A program made the translations under genes and the position numbers. Positions 26,520 to 35,207 of a DNA stretch of 64,000 nucleotides are shown piece after piece (positions within the stretch are counted from its first letter, which is position 1; each line of letters opens with the position of its first letter). Source of the stretch: Salinithrix halophila. Its GTDB lineage: Bacteria; Bacillota; Bacilli; Thermoactinomycetales; DSM-45169. Under the pieces are notes generated by a model that was not told where the DNA came from, did no database searches, and saw only the letters and a list, made by a program, of their open reading frames with translations. The stretch lies in the NCBI RefSeq assembly GCF_042650125.1, contig NZ_JBHSAP010000007.1, positions 756,436 through 820,435 of the forward strand, given 5' to 3'.

Positions 26520-28115
26520 TTACCCTTCGTTCATTTCCAAAACATAACTGATGATGTCCGAACGGCCAGATTCGAGGTCCTCTCGAAACAGCGTGATCTT
26601 GACCATCCCCTCTTCCCTTAGAATCCGGGGGGAATGGACGGAAAATTGGACCGGGGTGAATTCCTCTTCGGTTCCGTTGTGTGGGATTGCTTCTCTATCC
26701 AATACTTTTTCGCTCCCGTACTTATCCACCACATAGAGATTGTAAAAAACTTGACCCGGCGGTGATTTGACATCCATATTGACGGTGTAGTCCCCGCCTC
26801 TCCCTGTATGAACGAAATTACTAAAGGTATCATTGCCGTCAGTGGAGGGAGGGATTTCCTTCCGCCAGTCATGGTTACCCCCTCCCGAATTTTTCTGCTT
26901 GAGAGGTTGGGCCGGCTTCTCCCGCTCAGGTTTCTCCTCTTCTTTTTGTTCAGAGCTAGGCTTCTCTTTCTTGTCCTTGTTCTCCCTATCATCTGCCGCA
27001 TAGCCTTCATGGTTCCCCGTGACCATTTGCCCGTCGGAAGCGGTGCCTCCATTGTCCTGATTTAACAGGAACCCACCGATTACCACCATTAGAAATAGGA
27101 AAGCGGCCAGCCCCCCTACTCCCCATCTCAACCGTTTCTTTTGGAAAAAGCTTGCGAACAGCCGATCCCAGCCCGGTTTTACCATGGCTCCTATGGACTT
27201 TATCCGATTATGAAGGGCTATTCGCCTCCGGCTCCCCCTCTTGTCAAGTTCCTGATCGGAGGGCGGAACGAAGGGTATTTCTCCAACACCGTCGTCTTCC
27301 AGAGCCCGCTGCAAATCCTCTTTCATCATCTCCGCAGTGCGGTACCGATCTCTAACTGACTTGGCCATGGACCGACGAATCACCCGACAGAGCCCTTCGC
27401 CCAGAGATGCGTTCCACCTCCGGGGATCGGGAACCGTTTCCTGGAGATGCTTGAGGGCGATGGCGATCGCTTCTGTCCCATCGAAGGGAAGCCTCCCCGT
27501 CACCATGTAATAGAGAACCACGCCCAGGGAGTACAAATCGCTCTGCGGGCCAACATCCCCGCCTTTCGCTTGCTCCGGAGAGAAGTAATGAACGGAGCCC
27601 ATCACAAAGCCTGTTCTGGTGATCGCGGTCGCATCGGTTGGGCGGGAGATTCCGAAATCACCCACTTTGAACTGTCCGTCCGCGGTAGACATAATATTGT
27701 GGGGCTTAATGTCTCGATGGACAATTCCATGCTGATGGGCATGGGCAAGACCATTACAAATTTGGATCGCGATGGCGATCGCTTCTTCTGGCGAAAGGGA
27801 TCCCCGTTCCTGAATGAGATCCATCAGCGAAGCACCTTCCATATATTCCATGATCATGTAATGAGTGGACCCGTCTTTCCCTGCATCGTAAACATTCACC
27901 ACATTGGGGTGGGACATGCTGGCAGCCGCTTTGGCCTCCCGATTAAAACGGCGGACAAATTCTCCGTTATAGCCAAGGGAAGCATTCATCACTTTCACCG
28001 CTACCCGACGTTTAAGGAGCTGGTCCTGGGCCAAGTAGACGCTAGCCATTCCCCCGCCGCCAAGACGTCCAAGGATGTCATAACGTCCTCCCAATGTTTT
28101 CCCTTCCAAGGACAT
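26520..28115 (-). CDS. membrane Ser/Thr protein kinase (copy 2)
   Basis: 531 residues, with the same architecture as the neighbouring copy: LGGGGMASVYLAQD, HRDIKPHN, GDFGIS, SVHYFSPEQAKG, a transmembrane helix (GGLAAFLFLMVVIGGFLL), a Lys/Glu/Pro linker and an outer domain (YTVNMDVKSPPGQVFYNLYV). The kinase domains are close in sequence; the outer modules have drifted, suggesting duplication followed by change of ligand. The chosen ATG follows GAGGGAGAAAAGG; the 57 upstream in-frame codons have no ribosome binding site. Confidence 0.9.
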   Translation of the reverse strand: MSLEGKTLGGRYDILGRLGGGGMASVYLAQDQLLKRRVAVKVMNASLGYNGEFVRRFNREAKAAASMSHPNVVNVYDAGKDGSTHYMIMEYMEGASLMDLIQERGSLSPEEAIAIAIQICNGLAHAHQHGIVHRDIKPHNIMSTADGQFKVGDFGISRPTDATAITRTGFVMGSVHYFSPEQAKGGDVGPQSDLYSLGVVLYYMVTGRLPFDGTEAIAIALKHLQETVPDPRRWNASLGEGLCRVIRRSMAKSVRDRYRTAEMMKEDLQRALEDDGVGEIPFVPPSDQELDKRGSRRRIALHNRIKSIGAMVKPGWDRLFASFFQKKRLRWGVGGLAAFLFLMVVIGGFLLNQDNGGTASDGQMVTGNHEGYAADDRENKDKKEKPSSEQKEEEKPEREKPAQPLKQKNSGGGNHDWRKEIPPSTDGNDTFSNFVHTGRGGDYTVNMDVKSPPGQVFYNLYVVDKYGSEKVLDREAIPHNGTEEEFTPVQFSVHSPRILREEGMVKITLFREDLESGRSDIISYVLEMNEG

Positions 28116-28293
28116 CACCTTTTCTCCCTCTTTAAGATACGGATCGGATCCCAAGCCATCCCGGGAATGCGAACCACACTTTATTGATTCTACCATTATA
28201 GTAGTTTTCAAAAAACTCCTTTTCCCTAACTGTCCGCTTATTCTCGGCAACTTTCCGCCTAGATGAACGACCTGAAGTTGGCCCATGCCGTAT

Positions 28294-28324
28294 AAAAAAA
28301 CACCTTCCGGGGACCGGAAGGTGT
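28294..28324 (-). terminator. terminator of the S1-domain gene
   Basis: Minus-strand ACACCTTCCGGTCCCCGGAAGGTGT followed by seven T. Confidence 0.85.
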
Positions 28325-28338
28325 CGGTGATCTATATC

Positions 28339-28722
28339 TTAGCGACCCTTCTTCTGCTTGGCCGCCAACGCGCTCAGGCGTTCTTCACTGCTCTTCATCC
28401 ATTTTTTCATCATATCCTCGAAGTCACCGGGTCCACCCCGACGGTCTCCACCTCGACGCCCCCGTCCTCCGCCACGCGGACGGTCATCCGTCAACGCTTT
28501 GATGGACAGAGAAATCTTCCCTGAAGAGTCGATGGAGAGCACTTTCGCCTTGATGGTATCCCCGACAGTGAGTTCGTCCTCCACCTTTTCAACGAACTTC
28601 GCGGAGATTTGAGAGATATGGACAAGACCCGTCTCTCCGGTTTCCAATTTGACGAAGGCCCCGAAGGGTTTAATGGCGACCACTTCTCCGCTCACGACGG
28701 ATCCTTCCGCTAGCTGACTCAT
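28339..28722 (-). CDS. yugI: S1-domain RNA-binding protein (YugI / general stress protein 13)
   Basis: 127 residues. An S1 domain occupies about residues 5-75 (GSVVSGEVVAIKPFGAFVKL, GLVHISQIS, KAKVLSID). It is followed by an Arg/Gly-rich stretch (RGGGRGRRGGDRRGG) that probably contacts RNA, and a short helical tail. Homologues bind the small ribosomal subunit or regulate virulence genes (CvfD in streptococci). ATG start; upstream region shared with pckA, which is divergent. Confidence 0.9.
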   Translation of the reverse strand: MSQLAEGSVVSGEVVAIKPFGAFVKLETGETGLVHISQISAKFVEKVEDELTVGDTIKAKVLSIDSSGKISLSIKALTDDRPRGGGRGRRGGDRRGGPGDFEDMMKKWMKSSEERLSALAAKQKKGR

Positions 28723-28939
28723 TCAAACACTCCCGAAATCATATTCATTCTGTATGAAGATACCACTTATTTTGGGTGAAGTCAATGGGGCAGGAGTCCA
28801 ATATCCACTCCTCCACCCTTTTTTATCAAACATACCATTCCCCTGAAAACACGAAATGTGTTATACTTTTCCCGTCAGCTTCACCACTAACGGAACTCAA
28901 TGATATGATATGTTATAACTATAGGGAAAGGATGGACCG

Positions 28940-30520
28940 ATGAAAACCCAAGCGGATGTGAGTAACTGGATGAAGTACACACTGGAGGGTCCGGTTTACC
29001 AAAATTTATCCACTTCGCAATTGGTGGAGAAAGCCGTACAAAGGGGAGAAGGCATTCTTACCTCTTCCGGTGCATTCCGTGCACTCACCGGAAAGTACAC
29101 CGGTCGTTCTCCCAAAGATAAGTTTCTAGTAAAGGAACCTTCCCTGTCAGACACCATAGATTGGGGACCGGTTAATCAGCCGATGGATCCGAACGTATTT
29201 GAAGACCTGTACGGAAAAGTTCTGGACTACCTCCGCAACCGGGATGTCTTTGTCTTTGATGGCTTTGCTGGTGCCGACAGAGAATATCGGCTACCCATCC
29301 GCGTGGTTAATGAATACGCTTGGCACAACCTCTTTACCCGACAACTCTTTATCCGCCCCGAACCCTCCGATTTAGAAGGATTCTCACCCCAGTTCACCAT
29401 TATCAGCGCCCCCGGCTTGAAAGCGGATCCAGAAAGAGATGGGACGCATTCGGAAACCTTTATCGTCGTCAGCCTGGAACGCCGCGTCATTCTGATCGGG
29501 GGAACCCAATACGCGGGGGAAATAAAAAAATCCGTCTTTAGTGTCATGAACTATCTTCTCCCGGATCGCGACGTTCTCCCGATGCATTGTTCCGCCAACA
29601 TGGGAGGCGATGGAAGCACCGCCTTGTTCTTTGGCTTGTCCGGCACCGGGAAAACCACGCTGTCCGCCGATCCCGGTCGCAGCCTCATCGGCGATGACGA
29701 ACACGGCTGGTCGGATAACGGCATCTTTAACATCGAAGGCGGTTGTTATGCCAAATGCATTGGCCTTTCCCGGGAAAAGGAACCCCAAATTTGGAATGCG
29801 ATCCGTTTTGGTGCCGTCCTGGAAAACGTCGCCGTCGATGACCAGCGGACTCCCCTTTTTGATGACACCTTGTTAACAGAAAATACCCGAGCCGCCTATC
29901 CCATCGAGCACATCCCCGGTGCCCGTATCCCCGGTGTTGGCGGCCATCCGGATGTTATCCTCTTCCTGACCGCCGACGCCTTCGGTGTCCTGCCCCCAAT
30001 TGCCCGCCTTACTTCGGAACAGGCGATGTACCACTTCCTGTCCGGCTATACCAGCAAGTTGGCAGGAACTGAACGGGGGGTTACCAAACCGGAAGCCACC
30101 TTCTCGACTTGCTTTGGTGCACCTTTCTTACCTCGGCCAGCAAGGATCTACGCGGAAATGCTGGGGAAAAAGATTGAGCGTCACCATGCCCGCGTCTATT
30201 TGGTCAACACCGGATGGTCCGGCGGACCCTACGGAACAGGCAGCCGGATGAAACTGGTACACACCCGAGCATTGGTGAAAGCCGCCTTGGACGGCAGTCT
30301 AGAAGAGGCGGCCTTTTCCCCAGATCCAGCTTTCGGGCTTCAGGTTCCCAACTATTGTCCCGACGTCCCGGTGGAACTTCTTCTTCCCCGAAACACCTGG
30401 TCCGACCCTTCCGCCTATGACAACAAAGCGAAGGAGCTCGCTCATCGTTTCCAGGAGAACTTCACAAAATTCACCCATATCAGCGAAGCAATCCGGAACG
30501 CCGGACCTCAGGCAAAGTAA
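28940..30520 (+). CDS. pckA: phosphoenolpyruvate carboxykinase (ATP)
   Basis: 526 residues. Kinase-1a P-loop GLSGTGKTTLSAD, kinase-2 region LIGDDEHGWSDNGIFNIEGGCYAK, and the adenine-binding NTGWSGGPYGTGSRM are all present. It converts oxaloacetate and ATP to PEP, the first step of gluconeogenesis. AAAGGATG lies eight bases before the ATG. Upstream, TTCACC and TATGAT spaced by 18 bases may be the promoter. A terminator follows at 30546. Confidence 0.97.
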   Translation: MKTQADVSNWMKYTLEGPVYQNLSTSQLVEKAVQRGEGILTSSGAFRALTGKYTGRSPKDKFLVKEPSLSDTIDWGPVNQPMDPNVFEDLYGKVLDYLRNRDVFVFDGFAGADREYRLPIRVVNEYAWHNLFTRQLFIRPEPSDLEGFSPQFTIISAPGLKADPERDGTHSETFIVVSLERRVILIGGTQYAGEIKKSVFSVMNYLLPDRDVLPMHCSANMGGDGSTALFFGLSGTGKTTLSADPGRSLIGDDEHGWSDNGIFNIEGGCYAKCIGLSREKEPQIWNAIRFGAVLENVAVDDQRTPLFDDTLLTENTRAAYPIEHIPGARIPGVGGHPDVILFLTADAFGVLPPIARLTSEQAMYHFLSGYTSKLAGTERGVTKPEATFSTCFGAPFLPRPARIYAEMLGKKIERHHARVYLVNTGWSGGPYGTGSRMKLVHTRALVKAALDGSLEEAAFSPDPAFGLQVPNYCPDVPVELLLPRNTWSDPSAYDNKAKELAHRFQENFTKFTHISEAIRNAGPQAK

Positions 30521-30545
30521 CGTTACGCCTGGGAATATGCTAACG

Positions 30546-30573
30546 GAAACCGCACAGAAATCTGTGCGGTTTC
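30546..30573 (+). terminator. terminator of pckA
   Basis: GAAACCGCACAGA / TCTGTGCGGTTTC stem. Confidence 0.75.
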
Positions 30574-30682
30574 GTTATGACCGTTTGATAGGGAAAAATG
30601 GCTCTTCCTACATACACAAGAACCCTGGTTTAGCATCGGTCGATTAGGGAATGAATTTGGTCCATAAGGATTCATTGCTTTC

Positions 30683-30738
30683 AAACAAACCTTAGAATCT
30701 CTACCCTTTTTGGGGGGAGACTTTCAAAGGTTTGTTTT
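30683..30738 (+). terminator. long hairpin with T-run before the M50-like gene
   Basis: AAACAAACCTT pairs with AAGGTTTGTTT, and the inner CTCTACCC with GGGGGGAG, followed by TTTTTATG. It lies 30 bases before the ribosome binding site of the next gene, so it would act as an attenuator or a second pckA terminator. Confidence 0.5.
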
Positions 30739-30769
30739 TATGATCAAACAAAAATAGAAAGGCGGGGAT

Positions 30770-31255
30770 TTGTTGTTTGACTGGACAGATCTCGGTACGT
30801 TCTTCCTAGCGTTTTTCGTCGTGCTCCCCCTGGTCACCTTGATTCACGGGCTAGGCCACCTCTTTTTTGCTTGGCTTTTCGGGGCGAAAAACGCCCGGAT
30901 TATCGTCGGATGCGGATCAGTCCTGGGGCGGTTGGGAATGGTTGAAATCCGGAAGATTTACTTCTGGTACGGAACCTGCGATTTTGAAGACTTGCCCACC
31001 CCCCGCCGCCACAAAGCCCTATGGATTTATCTAGGCGGAGCGCTTTTCAACCTTTTGAGTATCGTGCTGCTGAATACCTTGATCTGGACAGGAATTCTGG
31101 GAACCCATAACGCCTTTTATCAGTTCGCCTACTTTTCCTTCTACTATGCTTTTTTCGCTTTGGTTCCAATCGAGTATCCCGATGGAGAACCCAGCGACGG
31201 TCAAGCCGTGCTGGATTGGTACCGAAAAGGTAAACTGAAAAGAATAAAAAGCTGA
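30770..31255 (+). CDS. M50-like membrane protein lacking the catalytic Glu
   Basis: About 161 residues with three to four transmembrane helices. The first helix carries HGLGHLFFAWLFGA, which aligns with the HExxH zinc site of site-2 proteases, but the Glu is Gly. A C-terminal PDGEPSDGQAVLDW resembles the NPDG/DG motif that supplies the third metal ligand. Metal may still bind, but proteolysis is unlikely without the Glu. TTG start (two adjacent TTG codons) after AAAGGCGGGG. No neighbour suggests a role. Confidence 0.65.
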   Translation: MLFDWTDLGTFFLAFFVVLPLVTLIHGLGHLFFAWLFGAKNARIIVGCGSVLGRLGMVEIRKIYFWYGTCDFEDLPTPRRHKALWIYLGGALFNLLSIVLLNTLIWTGILGTHNAFYQFAYFSFYYAFFALVPIEYPDGEPSDGQAVLDWYRKGKLKRIKS

Positions 31256-31397
31256 AAAAAGCGCCCCCATCCCCATGCTAAATCCTTATCCAAAAGCAGA
31301 AAAAAAGATGAATTTTATCTTTCTAGCAAAAAGGCGTTTAAAGCCAAAAGAACCGTGATAAGTGAATACTAGAAAACAAAGAGGGGAGAGATTAAGG

Positions 31398-32063
31398 ATG
31401 GCAAAAAACGATCGTAAAAAGAGGATGAGCCTGGAAGAAGCCGGGCGCAAAGGCGGAGAGAAAACCTCCGAGACTCACGATAAGGAGTTTTACCACAATA
31501 TTGGGCAAAAAGGCGGGGAAACCGTTTCCCAAGAACGAGGCAAAGAGTTCTATCAGGACATCGGACAAAAAGGTGGGGAAACCACCTCTCAAGAGCATGA
31601 CAAGGAGTTTTACCAGAATATTGGGCAAAAGGGCGGGGAAACCGTTTCCCAAGAACGAGGCAAAGAGTTCTATCAGGACATCGGACAAAAAGGCGGGGAA
31701 ACCACCTCTCAAGAGCATGACAAGGAGTTTTACCAGAATATTGGGCAAAAGGGCGGGGAAACCGTTTCCCAAGAACGAGGCAAAGAGTTCTATCAGGACA
31801 TCGGACAAAAAGGTGGGGAAAAAAGAGCCTCCCAGCGAAGCAACCCTGCAACAGGGAGTGGGAGTTCCGGAAGGAACTCCGGATCGGAACGGTTTAAAAC
31901 CGGGGAAAAAGCCCCCGAAACGGCTAAGTATGAACTGGCCGGTTTGGTCCATGACACCTCAAAGTCAGCACAAGGTGAAGAGACCATTAAACTTGAGAAA
32001 AATGAACAGTTTCCACCGGATCCCGCCAGTAATGAAGCGGCGTATTGGGTGAAAGCTTCTTGA
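31398..32063 (+). CDS. KGG-repeat stress protein (GsiB-like)
   Basis: 221 residues. Six 20-residue units of the form KGGExxSxxxxKEFYxxIGQ (about residues 18-140) are followed by a Ser/Gly-rich low-complexity tail. GsiB of Bacillus and plant LEA-like proteins share this hydrophilic repeat and accumulate under stress; a desiccation or heat role is probable but not shown here. At DNA level the repeats form a 120-base unit present nearly three times with one or two differences, so the array expanded recently. ATG follows GGGGAGAGATTAAGG. The next gene is an SDR that in Bacillus is also stress-induced. Confidence 0.82.
   Translation: MAKNDRKKRMSLEEAGRKGGEKTSETHDKEFYHNIGQKGGETVSQERGKEFYQDIGQKGGETTSQEHDKEFYQNIGQKGGETVSQERGKEFYQDIGQKGGETTSQEHDKEFYQNIGQKGGETVSQERGKEFYQDIGQKGGEKRASQRSNPATGSGSSGRNSGSERFKTGEKAPETAKYELAGLVHDTSKSAQGEETIKLEKNEQFPPDPASNEAAYWVKAS
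31501..31860 (+). repeat. 120-bp tandem repeat within the KGG gene
   Basis: The block starting at 31501 recurs at 31621 and 31741. The 60 bases at 31621 and 31741 are identical; those at 31561 and 31681 differ by one base. Each unit encodes two 20-residue motifs. Confidence 0.95.
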
Positions 32064-32102
32064 GATCAAATTTGGGTTAACTGAATCCTCACGAGATCCT
32101 GG

Positions 32103-32128
32103 GAATAGCCTGCGAATGCAGGCTATTC
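32103..32128 (+). terminator. hairpin between the KGG gene and the SDR
   Basis: A perfect GAATAGCCTGC / GCAGGCTATTC stem without a T-run, so termination may be partial. Confidence 0.4.
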
Positions 32129-32164
32129 CAAAGTTAAGGACTACAACCCAGCAGGAGGGTTACC

Positions 32165-32963
32165 ATGGCTTCTGAAAAGGACACTCTTCAACCTCCACAG
32201 AAACAGAAGCGGAAAGCTTAAGGATAAGGTCGCTCTGATTACAGGCGGAGATAGCGGCATTGGCCGAGCGGTAGCTGTTGCTTTTGCGAAAGAGGGAGCG
32301 GATATCGCCATCGTCTACCTCGACGAACATGATGATGCAGAAGAAACCCAATCCCTTGTGAAACAGGAAGGACGCCAATGTCTCTTGTTGGCCGGAGATG
32401 TGGGAAAAGAAGAGTTCTGCCAAGATGCGGTTAAACAAACCGTAGAGGAATTGGGAAAGCTCAATATTCTAGTCAACAATGCAGCGGAACAACATCCCGA
32501 TGAAGAAGGGTTGAAAAACATCGATGCAAAGCAACTCCAGCGTACCTTTCAAACCAATATCTACTCGGTGTTTTATCTAACCCGGGCGGCACTGCCCTAT
32601 CTCCAGGCAGGTGACAGCATTATTAACACCACTTCGGTGGTTGCCTACCGAGGGAACCCTTTGTTAATCGACTATTCTGCTACAAAGGGAGCAATCGTTT
32701 CCTTTACTCGCTCCCTGTCCCAATCCCTCGTCTCCCAAGGAATTCGGGTGAATGGAGTGGCGCCCGGGCCCATATGGACTCCGCTCATTCCCGCGACATT
32801 CTCAAAGAATCATGTGGAACACTTTGGCAAGGAAACTCCGATGGGACGTCCAGGGGAACCCGCTGAAGTGGCCCCCAGTTACGTTTTTCTGGCTTCCACC
32901 GACTCCAGCTACATTACGGGGCAAGTCATTCACCCCAACGGCGGGGATGTGATTAACGGTTGA
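32165..32963 (+). pseudogene. SDR oxidoreductase with N-terminal frameshift (YdaD/YhdF-like)
   Basis: An ATG with AGGAGGG upstream opens MASEKDTLQPPQKQK and stops at codon 19, but from 32211 a different frame encodes an intact short-chain dehydrogenase: KLKDKVALITGGDSGIGRA, NNAAEQHP, the catalytic NTTSVVAY-(Y)SATKG region and GVAPGPIWTP. Homologues have about 40 residues before the Rossmann domain, so a small deletion and frameshift removed part of that extension. The core is undamaged and lacks other stops, so the change is recent, or translation begins at an unusual codon. A sequencing error is also possible. It sits next to the KGG protein gene, another stress gene. Confidence 0.7.
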
Positions 32964-33060
32964 CACTCTGTCATAGGCCGGGGATTCTGGGAACACCCGT
33001 CTATCGATAGGTTAGAGTCCAAGCCCACTGAAGCCATGCAAATAGACATGATTTCAAAAC

Positions 33061-33089
33061 GGCTTTCCGCTGGAGGGCCTATTTTTTTT
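33061..33089 (+). terminator. terminator of the SDR
   Basis: GGCTTTCC-GCT-GGAGGGCC followed by TATTTTTTTT. Confidence 0.7.
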
Positions 33090-33127
33090 GTCTTTGGAGG
33101 AAAATAAGGTTTGCTGTAGGGTTTGCC

Positions 33128-33156
33128 TTGAAAAAATCCCCTTAAATTGCTATCAT
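33128..33156 (+). promoter_or_regulatory. sigma-A promoter of udk
   Basis: TTGAAA and TATCAT with a 17-base spacer, 55 bases before the udk ATG. Confidence 0.65.
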
Positions 33157-33210
33157 CAGCGGAGGTTTATTGTACCTATCCCAGCGGAGAGACAGGAAGG
33201 AATCATCCCC

Positions 33211-33828
33211 ATGAAAAGACCGATTATCATTGGTGTGGCCGGCGGAAGCGGATCAGGAAAAACAACCGTCGCCCGCAATATCTGCGAGCGTTTTTCCGAT
33301 TCGGTGGCTCTGATCGAACAGGATGCCTACTATAAGGATCAATCCCACCTTCCGATGGAAGAACGGGTGAAGACCAATTATGATCACCCTCTCGCCTTTG
33401 ACAACGATTTGTTGATCGAACACTTGAAAAAGCTCCTCCGGCAGGAGCCGATCCAAAAACCAACCTACGACTACTCCATCCACACCCGCGCTTCCGAGAG
33501 TGTCACCATTTTCCCCAAGGATGTCATCATCCTGGAAGGAATCCTCATCCTGGAGGATGAGCATCTGCGTGAACTGATGGACATTAAGGTGTTTGTCGAC
33601 ACCGATGCGGATGTCCGCATCCTCCGCCGGTTGGAACGGGATATGAAAAGCCGGGGTCGCACCTTGGATTCGGTCATCGAGCAGTATCTCACCGTCGTTC
33701 GCCCGATGCACCTACAGTTCATCGAACCCAGCAAACGATATGCCGACCTGATTATTCCCGAAGGCGGTTACAACCAGGTTGCCGTCAACCTGTTAATTAA
33801 CCAAATCCAGACGATTATCGCCAACTAA
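33211..33828 (+). CDS. udk: uridine kinase
   Basis: 205 residues. The P-loop is GVAGGSGSGKTT near the N-terminus; family segments include EQDAYYKDQSHLP, NYDHPLAFD, DYSIHTR and RRLERDMKSRGR. It phosphorylates uridine and cytidine for pyrimidine salvage. The ATG was chosen because AGGAAGG precedes it and homologues start at MxRPxIIG; an open frame 41 codons longer overlaps the promoter. Confidence 0.94.
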   Translation: MKRPIIIGVAGGSGSGKTTVARNICERFSDSVALIEQDAYYKDQSHLPMEERVKTNYDHPLAFDNDLLIEHLKKLLRQEPIQKPTYDYSIHTRASESVTIFPKDVIILEGILILEDEHLRELMDIKVFVDTDADVRILRRLERDMKSRGRTLDSVIEQYLTVVRPMHLQFIEPSKRYADLIIPEGGYNQVAVNLLINQIQTIIAN

Positions 33829-34000
33829 CTTTCTACAGAGGAAATTATCGCCCATGGCGAACGCGAGGAGGAACTTCTGCGGTAGGAAACTCAGCCACCT
33901 AACGGCCCAGCTGCACACCTTTTCGTCCAAACCAGTGGTAGCTAACCGGTTGGTATCTCCGGGCACTCTACGGGCAACACGTACCGTTAGGTGCCTTTTT
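33829..34000 (+). ncRNA. candidate structured RNA after udk
   Basis: CACCTAACGG at about 33896 pairs perfectly over ten bases with CCGTTAGGTG at about 33984, which is followed directly by CCTTTTTCC, so the long stem closes an apparent terminator around about 80 bases of further paired sequence (AACCGGTT, and GGGCA repeats). Upstream of the stem, GCGAGGAGGAACTTCTGCGG resembles the GGGAGGAACATCTGGCG stretch of the nadE 3' region. No protein is supported. It may be a 3'-UTR element of udk or a separate RNA; no named riboswitch fits by eye. Confidence 0.42.
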
Positions 34001-34076
34001 CCATATGCATTAAAAAAACCAAAGCGAGATCCATCACCCCTAGCCTAAGCTACCTGCGCATCCTTCAGTCCTGACA

Positions 34077-34113
34077 AAACCCGTCTCCTTCCGTTAGGAG
34101 CCAGGTTTTTTTT
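34077..34113. terminator. bidirectional terminator between udk region and panE
   Basis: AACCCGTCTCCT with AGGAGCCAGGTT, flanked by A and T runs. Confidence 0.75.
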
Positions 34114-34120
34114 GGGGCAG

Positions 34121-35053
34121 TTATGAACGAGCACCCTCGATGACCCGGTGGAACTCATAGGTTTTGAGGTAAGCATACACGGCCTTCAAAAGCGGGAGAT
34201 CCGTACCGGCAGGGGCCATATGAATCAGGGAGCCGTGGAGGTGGTCCGCTTCCACGGCTCCCCCTTTCTCGATATCTCGCAACATGGAGGACTTCATGGT
34301 TGGTTCCAGACTCTCCAGAGTAGTGAAGACCCTCTCTGCCAACTCGACATCCAAGGCGGGCTCTTTGCTTCTGGCTACCTCGACAATCTCATCCAGTAGG
34401 CGGCGGACGGTTTCCCGACCGCCGGGAGCTGCCATCACAGGGCCGATGCTGCTGTTCATTAGGGAGGTAATCCCGCTGAACGTGGAGATAAAGGTGTACT
34501 TTTGCCACATGTCCGCCAGGATGCACTTGCTCTTTTTCACTGTCATACGGGCGCCGTCAAACACTTGGAAGAGGCGGTTGATCCGTTCCGAGTCGGATCC
34601 GTCCAGCTCCCCCATATACACATCATGTCGATGGCTGTACTGTTCGATTTCTCCCTTTTCATTTAACGTCGTTTCGATAAAACAGAGCCCGCCTACGACT
34701 TGCTCCGGTTTGAAGACTTCTTGCAGCCGGTCCAGGTGGGTAACCCCATTCAAGAGGGGAAGAATCAGCGTCTTTTCGCCCACATAGGAACGAAGATCCG
34801 CCAGAGACCGTTCAAGATGGTAGGCTTTCACACCTAACACCACGGCATCGAACGTTCCCGCGTCTTCTCCCGACGTGATTGCTTTTACCGAAGCCTTGTA
34901 GTCCCCATGGACGCTGCGGATAACCAGACCGGACTCTTCCAATTGCTGTTTCCTTCGAGGTCGGACGAGGAAAGTGACATCCTCCCCTTTCTCCAGCAGG
35001 CGTCCGCCGAAATAACCGCCGACCGCTCCCGCACCCAGTATGAGAATACGCAA
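34121..35053 (-). CDS. panE: 2-dehydropantoate 2-reductase (ketopantoate reductase)
   Basis: 310 residues: Rossmann start ILGAGAVGGYFGGRL, then LPLLNGVTHLDRL and the helical C-terminal domain with WQKYTFISTFSGITSLMNSSIGPV, whose Lys and the later Glu/Asn residues are catalytic. It reduces ketopantoate with NADPH in pantothenate synthesis. The paralogue YkpB-type reductases are similar, so the physiological substrate is not certain. Single-gene unit on the minus strand, divergent from the GNAT gene. Confidence 0.85.
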   Translation of the reverse strand: MRILILGAGAVGGYFGGRLLEKGEDVTFLVRPRRKQQLEESGLVIRSVHGDYKASVKAITSGEDAGTFDAVVLGVKAYHLERSLADLRSYVGEKTLILPLLNGVTHLDRLQEVFKPEQVVGGLCFIETTLNEKGEIEQYSHRHDVYMGELDGSDSERINRLFQVFDGARMTVKKSKCILADMWQKYTFISTFSGITSLMNSSIGPVMAAPGGRETVRRLLDEIVEVARSKEPALDVELAERVFTTLESLEPTMKSSMLRDIEKGGAVEADHLHGSLIHMAPAGTDLPLLKAVYAYLKTYEFHRVIEGARS

Positions 35054-35207
35054 CCGAAGACCTCCCTTGCACCATCTCTCCCTCGGGAAAGGCTGCTTTT
35101 TTCCAACAGTCTAACACTTCCAAGGGATTCTGTCGAAAGAGCAGGAAATGACAAGGTTCCATGCCGAAGAGAAAAGTTTGACCACCCTGTGTTTGGAGGC
35201 GATCTCC

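Noticed and set aside
31501..31860. CRISPR-like periodic repeats
   Set aside because: The period is 120 bases with no unique spacers and lies wholly within a coding gene.
31369..31952. Two antisense frames and a second sense frame across the KGG repeats
   Set aside because: They stay open only because a 60-base unit without stops is repeated; the +1 frame has the KGG family match and the ribosome binding site.
33829..34000. T-box or known riboswitch after udk
   Set aside because: The T-box AGGGTGGNACCGCG core is missing and no downstream gene exists to be controlled; kept as an unnamed structured RNA.
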